Shown here one piece after another: positions 23,353 to 34,296 of a stretch of 64,000 bases of DNA. The notes below the pieces were generated by a model. That model had not been told where the DNA came from, made no database searches, and saw only the letters and a list, made by a program, of their open reading frames with translations. Position 1 is the first letter of the stretch; each line of letters starts with the position of its first letter. The stretch is from Citrobacter sp. Res13-Sevr-PEB04-36. GTDB lineage: Bacteria > Pseudomonadota > Gammaproteobacteria > Enterobacterales > Enterobacteriaceae. The position numbers and the translations under genes were made by a program. Location: the NCBI RefSeq assembly GCF_015672735.1, contig NZ_JADABY010000007.1, forward strand, positions 62,001-126,000, given 5' to 3'.

Positions 23353-23492
23353 GCCTTGTTCAGTAGGCGTAATCGGTGAAGACAGTTTGAACACGGACAG
23401 CGCGGAAAAACCGGAGCGTACACGTAGTACGTGAGGATTTTGAGCACTGCCCAGGTTCAAACTGGCAAACAAGATAGCCTAATGGACAAGGC
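23353..23492. repeat. 140-bp imperfect palindromic repeat after sgrR
   Basis: The ends are GCCTTGTTCAGTAGGC on the plus strand and GCCTTGTCCATTAGGC on the minus strand (14 of 16 match). Inner arms pair CAGTTTGAAC with GTTCAAACTG, and the centre holds a short palindrome, CACGTAGTACGTG. It begins two bases after the sgrR stop. It would form a long hairpin in RNA and may serve as the sgrR transcript end. I recognise the type as an enteric intergenic repeat but cannot name it. Confidence 0.7.
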
Positions 23493-23534
23493 TCTTGATT
23501 GCCGCATAGCAACAAAATCATTACACTATCGCCG

Positions 23535-23699
23535 TTCTCAACGGGGTGCCAAATAAAAAACATACACAAAATCATTCATGATGCATCAAGGCGGCAAGCA
23601 AACGCAGCCAACACAGAGGCAGCTTGAAGGATGAAGTGTATGAGGCTGAGAGATACCCGTCGAACCTGATCCGGATAATGCCGGCGAAGGGATTTGAGG
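23535..23699 (+). promoter_or_regulatory. TPP riboswitch (THI element, sroA) of thiBPQ
   Basis: The thiamin pyrophosphate aptamer core is complete: ACGGGGTGCC at 23541-23550, GGCTGAGAGATACCCG at 23644-23659, and CCTGATCCGGATAATGCCGG then CGAAGGGA ending at 23692. P1 is formed by CTCAA (23537-23541) with TTGAG (23694-23698). The variable P3 arm, a few bases in E. coli as I remember it, is about 90 bases here and made of ERIC-derived sequence. The switch lowers thiBPQ expression when TPP is plentiful. Confidence 0.92.
23561..23642. repeat. Internally deleted ERIC element forming riboswitch P3
   Basis: The 82-bp segment has CATACAC/GTGTATG ends. Its left part (TGCATCAAGGCGGCAA) and right part (GCAGCCAACACAGAGGCAGC then TTGAAGGATGAAG) match the two ends of ERIC elements found intact elsewhere in this window. 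The ERIC centre containing the AAGTAAGTGACTGGGG block is missing. It sits between the two conserved halves of the TPP aptamer. Confidence 0.75.
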
Positions 23700-23723
23700 C
23701 TGTAGCTCAAGTCCTTTGCCACC

Positions 23724-23924
23724 TAACTCGTCATACTTCAAGCTGCAGATGCGTTGGCTTTATTACTCGGCCCATCCATGGGCCTCGCCCTTTCAGGGCC
23801 GCTGCAAGCAGCGTTCAAATCTGCTCCCGGCAGATTTGTCGCTCACCCCAGTCACGTACTACCTGTACGCTCCCGGGGATGCGCTGCGTCGCCGCCTTCC
23901 TGCAACTCGAATTATTTAGAGTTT
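23724..23924. repeat. ERIC element with internal insertion in the thiB leader
   Basis: Read on the minus strand this is an ERIC copy: its right end with GCAGCTTGAAGTATGACGAG, an AGTGACTGGGG-like block (ctcaccccagtcac at 23843-23856) and the left-end GCAACTCGAA type. Between them is an extra segment of roughly 75 bases with several hairpins, also present in the copy at 44058-44261. The element fills nearly all the space between the TPP aptamer and the thiB ribosome site. Ends are approximate. Confidence 0.8.
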
Positions 23925-23942
23925 TACTTTATGAGGTGCAAA

Positions 23943-24926
23943 GTGTTTAAAAAATGTCTTCCGCTTTTACTGCTGTGCGCAGTGCCTGCCTTCGCCAAAC
24001 CCGTGCTGACCGTCTATACCTACGACTCGTTCGCCGCCGACTGGGGCCCCGGTCCAACCATCAAAAAAGCCTTTGAAGCCGACTGCAACTGCGAGCTAAA
24101 GCTGGTGGCGCTGGAAGATGGCGTCTCGCTGCTTAACCGCCTGCGCATGGAAGGAAAAAACAGTAAAGCCGACGTCGTGCTCGGACTGGATAACAACCTG
24201 CTCGACGCGGCAATGCAGACCAAACTGTTTGCCAAAAGCGGCGTGGCGAGCGATGCCATTAACGTTCCTGGCGGCTGGAAAAACGACACCTTTGTACCGT
24301 TTGATTACGGCTATTTCGCCTTTGTCTATGACAAAAACAAGCTGAAAAACCCACCGAAGAGCCTGAAAGAACTGGTCGAAAGCGACCAGAAATGGCGCGT
24401 AATTTATCAGGACCCACGCACCAGCACGCCGGGTCTGGGACTGCTGCTGTGGATGCAAAAAGTGTACGGCGATAAAGCGCCGAAAGCCTGGCAGAAACTG
24501 GCAACCAAAACCGTCACCGTCACCAAAGGCTGGAGTGAAGCCTACGGTCTGTTCCTGAAGGGTGAAAGCGATCTGGTGCTGAGCTATACCACCTCTCCGG
24601 CGTATCACATCATCGAAGAGAAGAAAGATAACTACGCCGCCGCCAATTTTAGCGAGGGACACTATTTGCAGGTGGAGGTCGCCGCACGTACCGCCGCCAG
24701 CAAGCAGCCAGAACTGGCGGAAAAATTCCTGACATTTATGATTTCTCCGGCGTTCCAGAATGCAATTCCCACCGGCAACTGGATGTATCCGGTAACTCAG
24801 GTCACGCTTCCTCCGGACATTGAACAACTGGAAAAACCGTCCACCGCGCTGGAGTTCACCCCACAGCAGGTAGCAACTCAACGTCAGACATGGATTAACG
24901 CATGGCAACGCGCCGTCAGCCGTTAA
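23943..24926 (+). CDS. thiB: Thiamin/TPP-binding periplasmic protein
   Basis: ThiB captures thiamin, thiamin phosphate and TPP for the ThiPQ importer. I chose the GTG start (FKKCLPLLLLCAVPAFAKP), six bases after GAGG, giving 327 residues as in E. coli; the longer frame upstream is ERIC sequence. A Sec signal peptide covers about residues 1-18, with cleavage after AFA. The solute-binding domain follows, with VYTYDSFAADWGPG near residue 24 and DLVLSYTTSPAYH near 215. It overlaps thiP by 25 bases and is downstream of a TPP riboswitch. Confidence 0.96.
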   Translation: MFKKCLPLLLLCAVPAFAKPVLTVYTYDSFAADWGPGPTIKKAFEADCNCELKLVALEDGVSLLNRLRMEGKNSKADVVLGLDNNLLDAAMQTKLFAKSGVASDAINVPGGWKNDTFVPFDYGYFAFVYDKNKLKNPPKSLKELVESDQKWRVIYQDPRTSTPGLGLLLWMQKVYGDKAPKAWQKLATKTVTVTKGWSEAYGLFLKGESDLVLSYTTSPAYHIIEEKKDNYAAANFSEGHYLQVEVAARTAASKQPELAEKFLTFMISPAFQNAIPTGNWMYPVTQVTLPPDIEQLEKPSTALEFTPQQVATQRQTWINAWQRAVSR

Positions 24927-26512
24927 TTCCCGGCTGGCTGATCCCAGGGCTTTCGGCCGCTACTCTGATAGTGGCCGTCGCCCTGGCGGCATTTCTGGCG
25001 CTGTGGCTTAACGCCCCTCAGGGAGACTGGATCACGCTGTGGCAGGACAGCTACCTGTGGCACGTGGTCCGCTTTTCCTTCTGGCAGGCATTTTTATCCG
25101 CTGCGCTATCGGTGATCCCGGCAATCTTCCTCGCCCGAGCGCTTTATCGTCGCCGTTTCCCTGGGCGTATAGCGCTGCTGCGCCTGTGCGCAATGACGCT
25201 GATCCTGCCGGTACTGGTCGCCGTCTTTGGCATCCTTAGCGTCTACGGTCGCCAGGGCTGGCTGTCCTCACTCTGGCAGGCTCTCGGCCTGGAGTGGACG
25301 TTTTCACCGTACGGTCTGCAGGGCATTTTGCTGGCACACGTCTTTTTCAACCTGCCGATGGCCAGCCGTTTACTGCTGCAGTCGCTGGAGAATATTCCCG
25401 GCGAACAGCGGCAGCTCGCCGCGCAGCTAGGTATGCGCGGCTGGCATTTCTTCCGCTTTGTTGAATGGCCGTGGCTGCGCCGCCAGATCCCTCCGGTAGC
25501 GGCGCTCATCTTTATGCTGTGCTTCGCCAGTTTTGCTACCGTGCTGTCACTCGGCGGCGGGCCGCAGGCGACCACCATCGAGCTGGCTATCTATCAGGCA
25601 CTGAGCTTCGACTACGATCCCTCGCGCGCCGCCATGCTGGCGCTGATCCAGATGATTTGCTGCTTAGGACTGGTACTGCTCAGCCAGCGCATGAGTCGAG
25701 CGATAGCCCCCGGCACCACGCTGGTACAAGGCTGGCGCGATCCCGACGACCGCCTGCACAGCCGTCTAACCGACACCCTACTGATTATTCTGGCGCTGCT
25801 GCTGTTGCTCCCGCCACTGCTGGCGGTGATTGTCGATGGTTTTAACCGTCATATTCTGGATGTTCTCGCGCAGCCTGTATTATGGCAAGCCCTGTGGACT
25901 TCGCTGCGTATTGCGCTGGCGGCAGGTCTGCTGTGCGTCATTCTTACCATGATGCTGCTATGGAGCAGCCGGGAACTACGGGCACGGCAGCAGATACTGG
26001 CAGGTCAGACACTGGAACTGAGCGGTATGCTGATCCTCGCAATGCCGGGCATCGTGCTGGCAACCGGGTTCTTCCTGCTGCTCAATAACAGTATTGGCCT
26101 GCCGGACTCTGCCGACGGAATTGTGATTTTTACCAACGCCCTGATGGCCATCCCCTATGCGCTGAAAGTACTGGAAAACCCTATGCGTGACGTAACGGCA
26201 CGCTACAGTATGTTGTGCCAGTCTTTAGGCATTGAAGGATGGTCACGGCTGAAAGTGGTTGAGCTACGTGCGCTTAAACGTCCACTGGCGCAAGCTATGG
26301 CCTTCGCCTGCGTCCTGTCGATTGGCGATTTTGGCGTGGTGGCCCTGTTTGGCAACGAGGATTTCCGCACATTACCGTTTTACCTCTATCAGCAGATTGG
26401 CTCATATCGCAGTCAGGATGGTGCGGTCACCGCATTATTGCTGCTGATCCTGTGCTTTACGCTGTTTACCGTTATTGAGAAATTACCGGGTCGACATGTT
26501 AAAACTGATTGA
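24902..26512 (+). CDS. thiP: Thiamin ABC transporter permease
   Basis: ThiP is the membrane permease of the thiamin/TPP importer. The 536-residue protein is a fused double permease with about twelve membrane spans. The two EAA-type cytoplasmic loops are visible: [20 protein letters not shown] near residue 175 and [20 protein letters not shown] near 440. Its start lies inside thiB (25-base overlap) and its end overlaps thiQ by 17 bases, so the three subunits are probably translationally coupled. Confidence 0.97.
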   Translation: MATRRQPLIPGWLIPGLSAATLIVAVALAAFLALWLNAPQGDWITLWQDSYLWHVVRFSFWQAFLSAALSVIPAIFLARALYRRRFPGRIALLRLCAMTLILPVLVAVFGILSVYGRQGWLSSLWQALGLEWTFSPYGLQGILLAHVFFNLPMASRLLLQSLENIPGEQRQLAAQLGMRGWHFFRFVEWPWLRRQIPPVAALIFMLCFASFATVLSLGGGPQATTIELAIYQALSFDYDPSRAAMLALIQMICCLGLVLLSQRMSRAIAPGTTLVQGWRDPDDRLHSRLTDTLLIILALLLLLPPLLAVIVDGFNRHILDVLAQPVLWQALWTSLRIALAAGLLCVILTMMLLWSSRELRARQQILAGQTLELSGMLILAMPGIVLATGFFLLLNNSIGLPDSADGIVIFTNALMAIPYALKVLENPMRDVTARYSMLCQSLGIEGWSRLKVVELRALKRPLAQAMAFACVLSIGDFGVVALFGNEDFRTLPFYLYQQIGSYRSQDGAVTALLLLILCFTLFTVIEKLPGRHVKTD

Positions 26513-27197
26513 TATCACATGGCTGTATCACCATTTGCCCATGCGCTTTTCGCTGTCGGTCGCGCGCGGTGAACAGGTCGCCGTCCTGGGGCCCAGCGGT
26601 GCCGGGAAAAGTACGCTATTAAACCTAATTGCCGGTTTTCTGGCTCCGGCCAGCGGCACAATGATGATTGGGGGTGAGGATCACACCACCACGCCGCCTT
26701 CTCGCCGCCCTGTCTCCATGCTCTTTCAGGAAAATAATCTGTTCAGTCACCTGAGTGTGCAACAGAACATCGCCCTCGGCCTTAACCCGGGGTTAAAGCT
26801 AAACGCGCAGCAGCGGGAGAAAATGCACCACATTGGTCAACAAATGGGGCTCGACACGCTACTGGAAAGGCTACCCGGCGAGCTTTCCGGCGGGCAACGC
26901 CAGCGTGTAGCACTGGCGCGCTGCCTGGTGCGGGAACAGCCCGTGTTGCTGCTTGATGAACCGTTCTCCGCACTCGACCCCGCCCTGCGTCAGGAAATGC
27001 TCACACTGGTGGCCGACGTGTGTCGTGAGAAGCAGCTGACGATGCTGATGGTATCCCACAGCGTAGAAGACGCCGCGCGCATTGCGCCACGTTCAATCGT
27101 AGTCGCCGACGGGCGCATTGCGTGGCAAGGTAAAACAGATGAGCTGTTGAGCGGTCACGCCAGCGCCTCGGCGCTGTTGGGCATCAAACATCAGTGA
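26496..27197 (+). CDS. thiQ: Thiamin ABC transporter ATPase
   Basis: ThiQ powers the thiamin importer. I chose the [15 protein letters not shown] start (233 residues; E. coli 232); an in-frame start seven codons upstream lacks support. All ABC motifs are present: Walker [10 protein letters not shown] at residues 32-40, Q-loop LFQENN, signature LSGGQRQR near 129, Walker B LLLDEP near 150 and the H-loop in MVSHSVEDA. It is the last gene of the operon and faces yabI across a REP unit. Confidence 0.96.
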   Translation: MLKLIDITWLYHHLPMRFSLSVARGEQVAVLGPSGAGKSTLLNLIAGFLAPASGTMMIGGEDHTTTPPSRRPVSMLFQENNLFSHLSVQQNIALGLNPGLKLNAQQREKMHHIGQQMGLDTLLERLPGELSGGQRQRVALARCLVREQPVLLLDEPFSALDPALRQEMLTLVADVCREKQLTMLMVSHSVEDAARIAPRSIVVADGRIAWQGKTDELLSGHASASALLGIKHQ

Positions 27198-27198
27198 C

Positions 27199-27240
27199 AT
27201 ACCGGATGGCGACGCATAAGCGCCAGCGCCATCCGGCAAA
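27199..27240. repeat. Single REP palindrome between thiQ and yabI
   Basis: One ACCGGATGGCG/CGCCATCCGGC palindrome with a short loop lies between the convergent thiQ and yabI genes, two bases after the thiQ stop. It may mark the 3' end of both transcripts. Confidence 0.88.
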
Positions 27241-27247
27241 ATATGCC

Positions 27248-28015
27248 CTAATAGCCCACCACTTTGCGCAGAATATCGATATACACCGGCATCAACGGAT
27301 GGCGGATCAGTGCGACCAGCGCCACCACGCCGATCCCGAGAACAAGCGGCGCCAGATACAGCAGTCGACCTCGCGGCAAATAAACGGTTAAGCGATCAAC
27401 AGCCGCTTTGCCGCTACGCCATAGCCGCCAGCACAGCCATCCCCCGACCCACAGCAATAGCGCGGTCGCCAGCAATAGCCATTTGAAATCGCCGCTCTGT
27501 ACATCTGAAGGAATATCAATTGCCGCGCCCGCCAGGATACCCGGCAGAAAATAAAACGGCGGCCACAGTACGCAGCCAATGATATTAGGCACAATAAATT
27601 TGGCGACAGGCAGATCCAGCATCCCCGCCACCATTGGCACCAGCGGACGCGTCGGGCCAACAAAGCGTCCCACCAGAATAGTAAACATGCTGTGCTGATG
27701 CAGAGCATGTTCGGTTTTGTCCAGTAACGCCTTGTTCTTCTTCATAAAAGACCAGCGGTGCAGCGGCTTTTTAAACCGCCAGCCCAGCCAGAAGGAGATC
27801 CAGTCGCCCATCAGACAACCGACTATGCCCGCAAGCCAGGCATGCCAGAAGTTTAGTTCGCCGCTGCCAATCAGCGCACCCAGTCCGGCCATCAACACGG
27901 TGCCAGGTAAAATCAGGCCAACCAACGCCAGCGACTCCAGGAAAGCCACCAGCAGTACGGCTATCAAAGAGTATACGGCGGACTGGAGAATAAAATGTTC
28001 CAGCAATGCTTGCAT
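27248..28015 (-). CDS. yabI: YabI, DedA-family membrane protein
   Basis: DedA-family inner-membrane proteins are linked to membrane homeostasis and proton-dependent lipid-carrier recycling; the exact role of YabI is not settled. I chose the MQALLEHFILQS start (255 residues; E. coli 254). Several hydrophobic spans are visible. The family core has ESLALVGLILPGTVLMAGLG near residue 25 and the VGRFVGPTRPLVPMVAGM motif, with its conserved arginines, near 120. It is convergent with thiQ and upstream of nothing else on its strand. Confidence 0.93.
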   Translation of the reverse strand: MQALLEHFILQSAVYSLIAVLLVAFLESLALVGLILPGTVLMAGLGALIGSGELNFWHAWLAGIVGCLMGDWISFWLGWRFKKPLHRWSFMKKNKALLDKTEHALHQHSMFTILVGRFVGPTRPLVPMVAGMLDLPVAKFIVPNIIGCVLWPPFYFLPGILAGAAIDIPSDVQSGDFKWLLLATALLLWVGGWLCWRLWRSGKAAVDRLTVYLPRGRLLYLAPLVLGIGVVALVALIRHPLMPVYIDILRKVVGY

Positions 28016-28134
28016 AATGTGTCCGTCAGATTTACGAAGCAAGGATTCTGATAACCCTTCTCAACTTCGTCAAGCCATCATTTGTCTGAATAGTTTGCGA
28101 GGTATGACAACTTTTCGGACACATCATTCACTTT

Positions 28135-28980
28135 TTATTCACATCCAGCGCGAAACTCGCTCGGGCTGGCGCCGGTACATTTTTTGAAAACGCGGGAGAA
28201 ATAGAGTTGATCGTCAAACCCGACGTTGCGCCCAACGGTGGCGATCGGCATGCGCGTGGTGCTTAACAGGAGCTTTGCCTGGCTGATACGCTGATCCTCA
28301 CGCCAGCTGAGTACGCTGATACCGAGCTGCTGGCGAAACAGGTGCGACAAACGAGACGGCGACAGGCAGACATGCTGCGCGACGCTGGCAATATCAAAAT
28401 TACTGTCCGCCAGGTGATCGCTGATGTACTGGCAGGCGTCGCGCACGCGGTTATCCATGGGGGGATGCAGCGATTCATTAATCGCTTCCATACGTCTGAG
28501 CAGCAGTTGCTCGAGCAAATTTATCGCCAGCAGTTCGGAGTAGCGTCCCTCCCGTTGCCCGGCATTAATTATCTGACCGAACAGTTCGTTGAAGTGCGGC
28601 TGATGCACTTCATCCGGACGGAAAAAACCGGTCTGCGCAAAAATCGCCGGCCAGGTGAGCCACTCCTGCCAGTAAGCACGCGGTCGAAAGTAAACCCACT
28701 GGTGATACCATTCACTGGCGTCGGGGTGGCGGCCGTAATGGTGAACCTCACCCGGCGGAAACAGCAAAATATCCCCCGGTCGGCAGACAAACTGCTTGCC
28801 CTGATTGTTGATGACCCCTTCCCCACGAATAGTCAGGTTCAGGATATAACCTTTCATACCCAGCGGCCTGTCGATAAAAAAATCCAGGTACCCGTTCGCC
28901 TCAATAGGGGTTAATCCCGCCACCAAATGTGCGTTAAACGAGTAGCCCGGCAGCAGGGGATCATTTTGCGGTTCAGCCAT
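28135..28980 (-). CDS. araC: AraC, arabinose-responsive regulator
   Basis: AraC activates araBAD with arabinose and represses it by looping without. The 281-residue protein (E. coli 292) has an N-terminal arm and cupin-like sugar-binding domain (about residues 10-165), then two helix-turn-helices. The first is in [21 protein letters not shown] near residue 200, the second in [20 protein letters not shown] near 245. It is divergent from araBAD, with the operators in the 339-base gap between them. Confidence 0.97.
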   Translation of the reverse strand: MAEPQNDPLLPGYSFNAHLVAGLTPIEANGYLDFFIDRPLGMKGYILNLTIRGEGVINNQGKQFVCRPGDILLFPPGEVHHYGRHPDASEWYHQWVYFRPRAYWQEWLTWPAIFAQTGFFRPDEVHQPHFNELFGQIINAGQREGRYSELLAINLLEQLLLRRMEAINESLHPPMDNRVRDACQYISDHLADSNFDIASVAQHVCLSPSRLSHLFRQQLGISVLSWREDQRISQAKLLLSTTRMPIATVGRNVGFDDQLYFSRVFKKCTGASPSEFRAGCE

Positions 28981-29006
28981 AATTTCAATACTCCCGGTGT
29001 TCTGAT

Positions 29007-31029
<2,023 letters not shown>

Positions 31030-31039
31030 GGACACGACA

Positions 31040-32542
31040 ATGACGATTTTTGATAACTATGAAGTGTGGTTTGTGATTGGCAGCCAGCACCTGTATGGCC
31101 CAGAAACTCTGCGTCAGGTAACTCAGCATGCCGAGCACGTCGTTAACGCACTGAATACGGAAGCTAAACTGCCCTGCAAACTGGTATTAAAACCACTGGG
31201 TACGTCACCTGACGAGATTACGTCTATTTGCCGTGACGCCAACTATGACGATCGTTGTGCGGGGATGGTGGTCTGGCTGCATACCTTCTCGCCGGCCAAA
31301 ATGTGGATCAACGGCCTGACTATTCTCAACAAACCACTGATGCAGTTCCATACCCAGTTTAATGCCGCCCTGCCGTGGGACAGCATTGATATGGACTTTA
31401 TGAACCTGAACCAGACCGCACACGGCGGCCGTGAGTTTGGCTTCATCGGCGCGCGTATGCGCCAGCAGCATGCCGTGGTCACCGGTCACTGGCAGGATAA
31501 GCAAGCGCACGAGCGTATCGGTTCCTGGATGCGCCAGGCCGTGTCCAAACAGGATACCCGCCATCTGAAAGTATGCCGTTTTGGCGACAACATGCGTGAA
31601 GTCGCAGTCACTGACGGCGATAAAGTGGCAGCACAGATCAAATTCGGTTTCTCGGTGAATACCTGGGCCGTTGGAGACCTGGTGCAGGTAGTGAACGCGA
31701 TTAGCGATGGAGAGATCAACGCGCTGATCGACGAATACGAAAGTACCTATACGATGACGGCAGCGACGCAGATCCACGGCGACAAGCGTCAGAACGTGCT
31801 GGAAGCGGCCCGTATTGAACTGGGCATGAAGCGTTTCCTCGAACAGGGTGGATTCCATGCCTTTACCACCACGTTTGAAGATTTGCACGGCCTGAAACAA
31901 CTTCCGGGTCTGGCCGTACAGCGTCTGATGCAGCAGGGCTACGGCTTTGCGGGCGAAGGCGACTGGAAAACTGCCGCGCTGCTTCGCATCATGAAGGTGA
32001 TGTCAACCGGCCTGCAGGGCGGCACCTCATTTATGGAGGATTACACCTACCACTTTGAGAAGGGCAACGATCTGGTGCTCGGCTCGCACATGTTGGAAGT
32101 GTGCCCATCTATCGCCGTAGAGGAGAAACCGATCCTCGACGTACAGCACCTCGGCATTGGTGGTAAAGATGATCCTGCCCGTCTGATCTTCAACACCAAA
32201 ACCGGCCCGGCCGTCGTCGCCAGCCTGATCGATCTCGGCGATCGCTATCGTCTGCTGGTCAACTGCATCGATACGGTACAAACCCCGCACTCCCTGCCGA
32301 AACTGCCGGTGGCTAACGCGCTGTGGAAAGCCCAGCCGGATCTGCCAACCGCCTCTGAAGCGTGGATCCTTGCCGGTGGCGCGCACCACACCGTCTTCAG
32401 TCACGCGCTGGATCTGAACGATATGCGTCAGTTCGCTGAAATGCACGATATCGAGATCGCCGTGATCGACAACGATACCCGCCTGCCGGCCTTTAAAGAC
32501 GCGCTGCGCTGGAACGAAGTGTATTACGGTTTTAAACGCTAA
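31040..32542 (+). CDS. araA: L-arabinose isomerase
   Basis: AraA converts L-arabinose to L-ribulose using Mn2+. The 500-residue length equals E. coli. Metal and active-site residues of the family fall in recognisable segments: a glutamate in [14 protein letters not shown] near residue 306, another in [11 protein letters not shown] near 333, and histidines in GSHMLEVCP near 350 and [12 protein letters not shown] near 448. A REP cluster separates it from araD. Confidence 0.98.
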   Translation: MTIFDNYEVWFVIGSQHLYGPETLRQVTQHAEHVVNALNTEAKLPCKLVLKPLGTSPDEITSICRDANYDDRCAGMVVWLHTFSPAKMWINGLTILNKPLMQFHTQFNAALPWDSIDMDFMNLNQTAHGGREFGFIGARMRQQHAVVTGHWQDKQAHERIGSWMRQAVSKQDTRHLKVCRFGDNMREVAVTDGDKVAAQIKFGFSVNTWAVGDLVQVVNAISDGEINALIDEYESTYTMTAATQIHGDKRQNVLEAARIELGMKRFLEQGGFHAFTTTFEDLHGLKQLPGLAVQRLMQQGYGFAGEGDWKTAALLRIMKVMSTGLQGGTSFMEDYTYHFEKGNDLVLGSHMLEVCPSIAVEEKPILDVQHLGIGGKDDPARLIFNTKTGPAVVASLIDLGDRYRLLVNCIDTVQTPHSLPKLPVANALWKAQPDLPTASEAWILAGGAHHTVFSHALDLNDMRQFAEMHDIEIAVIDNDTRLPAFKDALRWNEVYYGFKR

Positions 32543-32545
32543 CCG

Positions 32546-32636
32546 TTGCCGGATGGCGGCATAACCGCCTTATCCAGCCTACGGGACATACTGCCTGTAG
32601 GCCGGATAAGCCAAGCACCATCCGGTAAAGCTTGCA
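32546..32636. repeat. REP/BIME pair between araA and araD
   Basis: Two oppositely oriented units (GCCGGATGGCGGC... and ...AGGCCGGATAAG...CATCCGG) lie within the araBAD transcript. Such elements inside operons can protect the upstream mRNA and reduce expression of the distal gene. Confidence 0.9.
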
Positions 32637-32647
32637 TGGAGACAACT

Positions 32648-33343
32648 ATGCTAGAAGATCTTAAACGTCAGGCCCTGGAAGCAAACCTGGCGCTACCGAA
32701 ACACAACCTGGTGACCCTCACCTGGGGGAACGTCAGCGCCGTCGACCGCGAACATGGCGTATTTGTGATCAAACCTTCCGGTGTTGATTACAGCGTGATG
32801 ACCGTTGACGACATGGTGGTGGTCAGCATCGCCACGGGCGAAGTGGTGGAGGGGCAGAAAAAACCATCCTCCGATACACCTACTCACCGTCTGCTGTATC
32901 AGGCTTTCCCGAGCATTGGCGGTATTGTCCACACCCATTCACGTCACGCGACGATCTGGGCACAGGCAGGCCAGTCAATTCCGGCAACCGGCACGACCCA
33001 CGCAGACTATTTCTACGGTGCTATTCCCTGCACGCGCAAAATGGCCGATAGCGAGATTAACGGTGAATACGAGTGGGAAACCGGGAATGTGATCGTTGAA
33101 ACCTTTGAAAAAAAAGGTATTGATGCTGCACAAATGCCAGGCGTACTGGTACATTCTCACGGCCCGTTTGCGTGGGGTAAAAACGCCGAAGATGCCGTTC
33201 ATAACGCGATTGTGCTGGAAGAGGTCGCTTATATGGGGATCTTCTGCCGCCAGCTCGCGCCACAGCTGCCGGATATGCAGCAAACACTGCTGGACAAGCA
33301 TTATCTGCGTAAGCACGGTGCTAAAGCCTACTACGGGCAGTAA
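32648..33343 (+). CDS. araD: L-ribulose-5-phosphate 4-epimerase
   Basis: AraD epimerises L-ribulose 5-phosphate to D-xylulose 5-phosphate, feeding the pentose phosphate pathway. I chose the [14 protein letters not shown] start (231 residues as in E. coli); the frame is open 34 codons upstream through the REP sequence, which is not coding. It belongs to the class II aldolase family, with zinc histidines in [12 protein letters not shown] near residue 95 and [12 protein letters not shown] near 167. A short terminator follows. Confidence 0.97.
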   Translation: MLEDLKRQALEANLALPKHNLVTLTWGNVSAVDREHGVFVIKPSGVDYSVMTVDDMVVVSIATGEVVEGQKKPSSDTPTHRLLYQAFPSIGGIVHTHSRHATIWAQAGQSIPATGTTHADYFYGAIPCTRKMADSEINGEYEWETGNVIVETFEKKGIDAAQMPGVLVHSHGPFAWGKNAEDAVHNAIVLEEVAYMGIFCRQLAPQLPDMQQTLLDKHYLRKHGAKAYYGQ

Positions 33344-33361
33344 CCTTCTGTTATAAGTTAT

Positions 33362-33394
33362 AAGCGCGTTTTTGTCGTAGCGCGCTTTATTCTT
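33362..33394 (+). terminator. araBAD terminator
   Basis: The stem AAGCGCG/CGCGCTT (33362-33368 with 33381-33387) has a 12-base loop and is followed by TATTCTT. It lies 18 bases after araD. Its end touches the stop of the convergent gene at 33393. Confidence 0.7.
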
Positions 33395-33776
33395 AATCTT
33401 CTATATATTCAGCAAAAGCACTTTGATATACACAGTTATTAGAGCAAACATATTCAATCACATTGTCATAATTTCCGTGTACTTCCCCTCCTTCTAATGA
33501 ATGAAAGAAAATATAGTCTGTTATTGTTGACTGCCATTTCTGCCCACGTAACAAATAGTTAATCAGTGTGTCCCGATGACCATTTTTTCTGTCATGCCCC
33601 TGCCAATGAAAAAAAGCGTTTCCATTTTCAATAACTTCAGCCCGCCAAATTTGTCCAGTCCATGTTTTGTACTCTATGTATTTGCTCACTGCTTTGATTG
33701 ATGGATTTGAAAGTTGAGTGTTAACAAATAGATGGCGATGATATCCAGGAAAAATAGCCTGCGTGTAGACATTCAT
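33393..33776 (-). CDS. Unrecognised 127-residue protein between araD and polB
   Basis: I do not recognise this protein. It starts MNVYTQAIFPGYHRH, has no signal peptide or membrane span, and is rich in aromatic residues, histidine and asparagine. Two cysteines lie in VCSNNCVYQ near the C-terminus, and the tail AEYIED is acidic. GGAG is six bases before the ATG and a TATAAT-like -10 lies about 70 bases upstream (33846-33851, minus strand), so expression is plausible. Codons are visibly more A/T-rich than in flanking genes. In E. coli araD and polB are adjacent, so this is an accessory insertion, probably transferred in. Confidence 0.7.
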   Translation of the reverse strand: MNVYTQAIFPGYHRHLFVNTQLSNPSIKAVSKYIEYKTWTGQIWRAEVIENGNAFFHWQGHDRKNGHRDTLINYLLRGQKWQSTITDYIFFHSLEGGEVHGNYDNVIEYVCSNNCVYQSAFAEYIED

Positions 33777-34223
33777 AAAAACTCCATTTAATGCACTTCT
33801 TCGAGGAGGTATTAAAAAGCACCCGAATAATAAGTTGAGAATAAAATTATATCCCGAAATAAAAACAAAATTTTACAGAGATTCCCGACGAATTCGAAAT
33901 GAAAATCCGTTTCTATTCAGCAATAAAAACCATTAAATATATATTATATTTCAAGTTAATACCCGGATGCTTCGAATGAAATTTTTACATTAACCATTAA
34001 TAAACACAAATAAAAAAATACAATTTTCCTGAATCCGAGAAAGATGTAGCAAAAACAAATAAGCAAAAATCTGAAAAACAGTAAGCATCCGAAAATGGAC
34101 TTGAAAATACATCACAAAGTATAAACAAGATAAGTAATAAAAAACAAAATCCAAAAACCCACGAATAAAATAATTCATCCACCCCAATCTCAATCATCCT
34201 ATTCATGGCTTAAATGCATCATA
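33777..34223. other. AT-rich region upstream of polB, no gene seen
   Basis: About 450 bases of very A/T-rich sequence. Two overlapping minus-strand frames (33990-34206) would give hydrophobic, phenylalanine-rich peptides, but neither has a ribosome site. No inverted-repeat ends or transposase remnants were found. Together with the gene at 33393-33776 it looks like an acquired islet. Confidence 0.55.
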
Positions 34224-34243
34224 CCCTGTACAAAATAACAGTA
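34224..34243. promoter_or_regulatory. LexA box of polB
   Basis: CTGT-N8-ACAG (34226-34229 and 34238-34241) matches the SOS box consensus and lies 54 bases before the polB start. DNA polymerase II is SOS-induced in E. coli. Confidence 0.85.
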
Positions 34244-34296
34244 TATCTGAGTAAACCAGGCTATAATCATGCCGGGCTTTTTGATGGGTATACAGC

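Noticed and set aside
23754-23942. N-terminal extension of thiB through the ERIC element
   Set aside because: The extra residues are translated repeat DNA and would bury the signal peptide; GTG at 23943 has a proper ribosome site.
24096-24908. Antisense 270-codon frame opposite thiB
   Set aside because: Entirely within thiB, no recognisable domain, explained by codon bias.
32546-32647. N-terminal extension of araD
   Set aside because: It is translated REP sequence; the ATG at 32648 gives the normal 231 residues.
33990-34206. Two overlapping hydrophobic minus-strand frames upstream of polB
   Set aside because: No ribosome site; phenylalanine/leucine runs are expected from A/T-rich DNA.
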